Assembly (NCBI GenBank): GCA_902766215.1
Contig: CACXCV010000172.1
Location: 1-7,192 of the forward strand
DNA length: 7,192 nt
Source: Oscillospiraceae bacterium
GTDB lineage: Bacteria; Bacillota; Clostridia; Oscillospirales; Oscillospiraceae
Direction of reading: 5' to 3'
Both the position numbers and the translations under genes were made by a program. Shown one piece after another: positions 5,369-7,192 of this stretch (positions within the stretch are counted from its first letter, which is position 1; every line of letters starts with the position of its first letter). The notes beneath the pieces were generated by a model. It saw only the letters and a program-made list of their open reading frames with translations. It searched no databases and was not told where the DNA came from.

Positions 5369-6379
5369 TTACAGCAGGGTGATGCCCGCCTGCTCGCAGA
5401 TGCGCACGGTCTCAGGGTCCCAGATGCCGGCCTGCACCTCGCCGATGTGGCAGGCGCCGATCATCAGCATGCACAGGCGGCTCTGCCCAATGCCGCCGCC
5501 GATGGTCTGGGGCAGCTGACCGGCCAGCAGCATCCGGTGAAACGGCAGCGCCCGCCGGTCGTCGCAGCCGGCCAGCGTCAGCTGGCGGTCCAGCGTCTGC
5601 GGGTCCACGCGGATGCCCATCGAGCTGATCTCAAAGGCGCGGCCCAGCACATCGTTCCAGATGAGGATATCGCCGTTGAGGTTCCAGTCATCATAGTCCG
5701 GCGCGCGGCCGTCGTGGGGCCGGCCGGAGCGCAGCTTGTGGCCAATCTGCATGAGGAACACCGTGCGGTGCTGGCGCACGAAGGCGTTCTCCCGCTGGGA
5801 CGGGGTCAGGTCCGGATAAAGATCCTCCAGCTCCTGGGTGGTGATAAAGGTCACGTCCCGGGAGATCACCGTATGCAGCTGCGGAAACTCCCAGCGCAGA
5901 CTGTCGTTGGTGTCGCAGACGGCATTGACGATGCGCTGCACCGTCTGGCGCAGATAGGCCTCGCAGCGATCCTCGGGGCGAATGATCTTCTCCCAGTCCC
6001 ACTGATCCACATAAACCGAGTGGATGTTGTCCAGCGGGTTTTCATCCCGGCGGATGGCATTCATGTCGGTGTACAGCCCGTTGCCCTCAAAAAACTCATA
6101 GCGCTTGAGCGCCAGGCGCTTCCACTTGGCCAGCGATTGGACAATTTCGCCGCGGGCACCCGCGGCCGGGACGTCAAAGTCCACCGGGCGCTCGACGCCG
6201 TTGAGGTTGTCGTTGAGGCCGGAGGCGCCGTCAACCAGCAGCGGCGCGGACACGCGTTTGAGGTTGAGCGCGTTGCGCAGGTTTACCTGAAAGCTGCCTT
6301 TGATAAACTCAATGGCGCGCTGCAGCTCGTATACGTGCAGCAGCGGATGATACCCCTCGGGAATGACGGTCTGATTCAT
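5369..6379 (-). CDS. asnA: Aspartate-ammonia ligase (asparagine synthetase A)
   Basis: AsnA makes asparagine from aspartate, ammonia and ATP in the cytoplasm; its fold is related to class II aminoacyl-tRNA synthetases, especially AspRS. The 336 residues are close to the usual 330. Visible family features are SAPLLVD (44-50), the VERPVDFD block (62-69), AKWKRLAL (84-91), HSVYVDQWDWE (120-130) and the C-terminal class II-like motif with GGGIGQSRLCM (294-304). An in-frame GTG at 6400 would add seven residues, but the ribosome binding site AGAGAGG (6388-6394) lies between it and the ATG at 6379 with 8 nt spacing, so the ATG is the better start. The gene has its own promoter and terminator and so appears monocistronic. 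The identification is secure. Confidence 0.97.
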   Translation of the reverse strand: MNQTVIPEGYHPLLHVYELQRAIEFIKGSFQVNLRNALNLKRVSAPLLVDGASGLNDNLNGVERPVDFDVPAAGARGEIVQSLAKWKRLALKRYEFFEGNGLYTDMNAIRRDENPLDNIHSVYVDQWDWEKIIRPEDRCEAYLRQTVQRIVNAVCDTNDSLRWEFPQLHTVISRDVTFITTQELEDLYPDLTPSQRENAFVRQHRTVFLMQIGHKLRSGRPHDGRAPDYDDWNLNGDILIWNDVLGRAFEISSMGIRVDPQTLDRQLTLAGCDDRRALPFHRMLLAGQLPQTIGGGIGQSRLCMLMIGACHIGEVQAGIWDPETVRICEQAGITLL

Positions 6380-6387
6380 AGCAAGCG

Positions 6388-6394
6388 CCTCTCT
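6388..6394 (-). promoter_or_regulatory. asnA ribosome binding site
   Basis: AGAGAGG lies 8 nt before the ATG at 6379 and downstream of the alternative in-frame GTG at 6400, so it decides the start in favour of the ATG. Confidence 0.75.
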
Positions 6395-6412
6395 TTGCAC
6401 TGGATGAGTGTT

Positions 6413-6441
6413 ATTATACCCGACGGCAGCGCGGAACGCAA
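6413..6441 (-). promoter_or_regulatory. asnA promoter
   Basis: TTGCGT (-35, 6436-6441) and a perfect TATAAT (-10, 6413-6418) are 17 bp apart on the minus strand. Transcription would start near 6406, leaving a leader of roughly 27 nt. No T-box or other long leader fits in this space, so control through a long 5' RNA is unlikely. Confidence 0.85.
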
Positions 6442-6477
6442 GAAAAACTTTGCCGCATTACTGCGCTGTACCGTTCT

Positions 6478-6514
6478 GAAATAAATCAGCGCGGCAGCGA
6501 AGGCTGCCGCGCTG
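6478..6514 (-). terminator. rpoD terminator
   Basis: Starting 7 nt after the rpoD stop, a perfect 12-bp stem (CAGCGCGGCAGC with its complement, loop CUUC) is followed on the minus strand by ATTTATTTC. The U-tract is interrupted, but the stem is very strong. It separates rpoD from the asnA promoter. Confidence 0.8.
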
Positions 6515-6521
6515 GTCGGGT

Positions 6522-7192
6522 TCAGTTCAAAAAGTCCTTCAGCTTGCGCGAGCGGGAGGGATGGCGCATCTTGCGCAGGGCCTTGGCCTCGATCTGACGG
6601 ATGCGCTCGCGGGTCACGTTAAACTCGCGGCCCACCTCCTCCAGCGTGCGGGGGCGGCCGTCCTCCAGACCGAACCGCAGGCTGAGCACCTTATACTCCC
6701 GGTCGGTCAGGGTTTCCATGACCTCATTGAGCTGCTCCTTCAGCAGGTTCTGCGTGGCGGCCTCCTGCGGCTCCTGCTTGTCGTCGTCGGCGATGAAATC
6801 GCCCAGATGACTGTCGTCCTCCTCGCCCACAGGCGTCTCAAGGCTGACCGGGTCCTGTGAGATTTTCATCACCTCGGCCACCCGATCCACGGGCATATCC
6901 ATCGCCTTGGCAATCTCCTCGGTGGTCGGCTCGCGGCCCAGATCCTGCAGCAGCTGCCGGGACGTGCGCACCACGCGGTTGATGGTCTCGACCATATGTA
7001 CCGGCACGCGGATGGTGCGCGCCTGGTCGGCGATGGCGCGGGTGATGGCTTGGCGGATCCACCAGGTGGCATAGGTGGAAAACTTGCATCCCTTGTTGTG
7101 GTCAAATTTCTCCACCGCCTTCAGCAGGCCCACATTGCCCTCCTGAATCAGGTCGAGGAACTGCATGCCGCGGCCCACATAGCGCTTGGCGA
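6522..7192 (-). CDS. rpoD: Primary sigma factor RpoD/SigA, C-terminal part (5' end beyond the right edge)
   Basis: This is the housekeeping sigma-70 factor, which directs RNA polymerase to -10/-35 promoters. The last 222 residues are visible; regions 1.1-1.2 and most of 2.1 lie outside the window. In order they are the end of 2.1 through 2.2 with GMQFLDLIQEGNVGL (8-22), regions 2.3-2.4 with GCKFSTYATWWIRQAI (34-49) for -10 melting and recognition, region 3 (about 59-110), the acidic 3.2 finger around DDSHLGDF (125-132), region 4.1 (about 150-180), and the 4.2 helix-turn-helix with TLEEVG and TRERIRQIEAKALRK (182-207), ending in the usual SRKLKDFLN. The frame stays open to the right edge, so no start is called. 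The full region 3 and the C-terminus separate it from ECF or sporulation sigma factors. Confidence 0.97.
   Translation of the reverse strand, partial: AKRYVGRGMQFLDLIQEGNVGLLKAVEKFDHNKGCKFSTYATWWIRQAITRAIADQARTIRVPVHMVETINRVVRTSRQLLQDLGREPTTEEIAKAMDMPVDRVAEVMKISQDPVSLETPVGEEDDSHLGDFIADDDKQEPQEAATQNLLKEQLNEVMETLTDREYKVLSLRFGLEDGRPRTLEEVGREFNVTRERIRQIEAKALRKMRHPSRSRKLKDFLN

Noticed and set aside
6380..6435. T-box or amino-acid riboswitch controlling asnA
   Set aside because: The promoter sits so close that the leader is only about 27 nt, too short for such an element.
5123..6484. Long plus-strand open frame (453 codons)
   Set aside because: It lies antisense to asnA across its whole length, resembles no family, has no ribosome binding site, and runs through the asnA terminator and promoter. 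It is a product of GC-rich codon use in the real gene.
1..7192. Mobile element, CRISPR array, defence system or tRNA/rRNA gene
   Set aside because: I found no transposase, integrase, regular spacer array, tRNA-like folding sequence or rRNA similarity. The gene content is conserved housekeeping.

Overview
The window is a compact, GC-rich stretch of bacterial chromosome (coding parts roughly 62-65% G+C by eye) in which every supported gene lies on the minus strand. It reads right to left: rpoD (3' part only), asnA, rplS, lepB, rbgA/ylqF, rnhB, a yraN-type gene, an M19 dipeptidase, and thrC (5' part only). The rplS-lepB-ylqF-rnhB-yraN order, the strong GGAGG ribosome binding sites, the RbgA-type GTPase and the short Gram-positive signal peptidase point to Firmicutes. 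The high G+C suggests a Clostridia member such as an Oscillospiraceae-like gut bacterium; that placement is inference from content and was not tested.

Layout. rpoD (6522 to the right edge) ends in a strong hairpin terminator. asnA (5369-6379) has its own near-consensus promoter (TTGCGT, 17 bp, TATAAT) and an excellent intrinsic terminator, so it looks like a single-gene transcription unit. A 560-bp gap (4809-5368) follows. Its central part is clearly poorer in G+C (about 44% over 4961-5160) and holds a small DnaA-box-like repeat array, then the rplS promoter and a leader of about 115 nt with three hairpins. rplS is followed by a 199-bp gap with a strong hairpin, a pair of adjacent perfect palindromes and a probable lepB promoter. 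From lepB onward the genes are packed as an operon: lepB/ylqF overlap by 4 nt, ylqF and rnhB are 2 nt apart, rnhB/yraN overlap by 17 nt, there are 59 nt to the dipeptidase gene, and that gene overlaps thrC by 13 nt.

Function. This is mostly core housekeeping: the primary sigma factor, large-subunit assembly (L19 and RbgA), protein export (signal peptidase I), genome maintenance (RNase HII and a nuclease-fold YraN protein), and amino-acid supply (asparagine, threonine, dipeptide hydrolysis). I see no mobile element, CRISPR array, tRNA, rRNA or defence system, and no new multi-gene system. The points worth a second look are in the non-coding DNA on either side of rplS.
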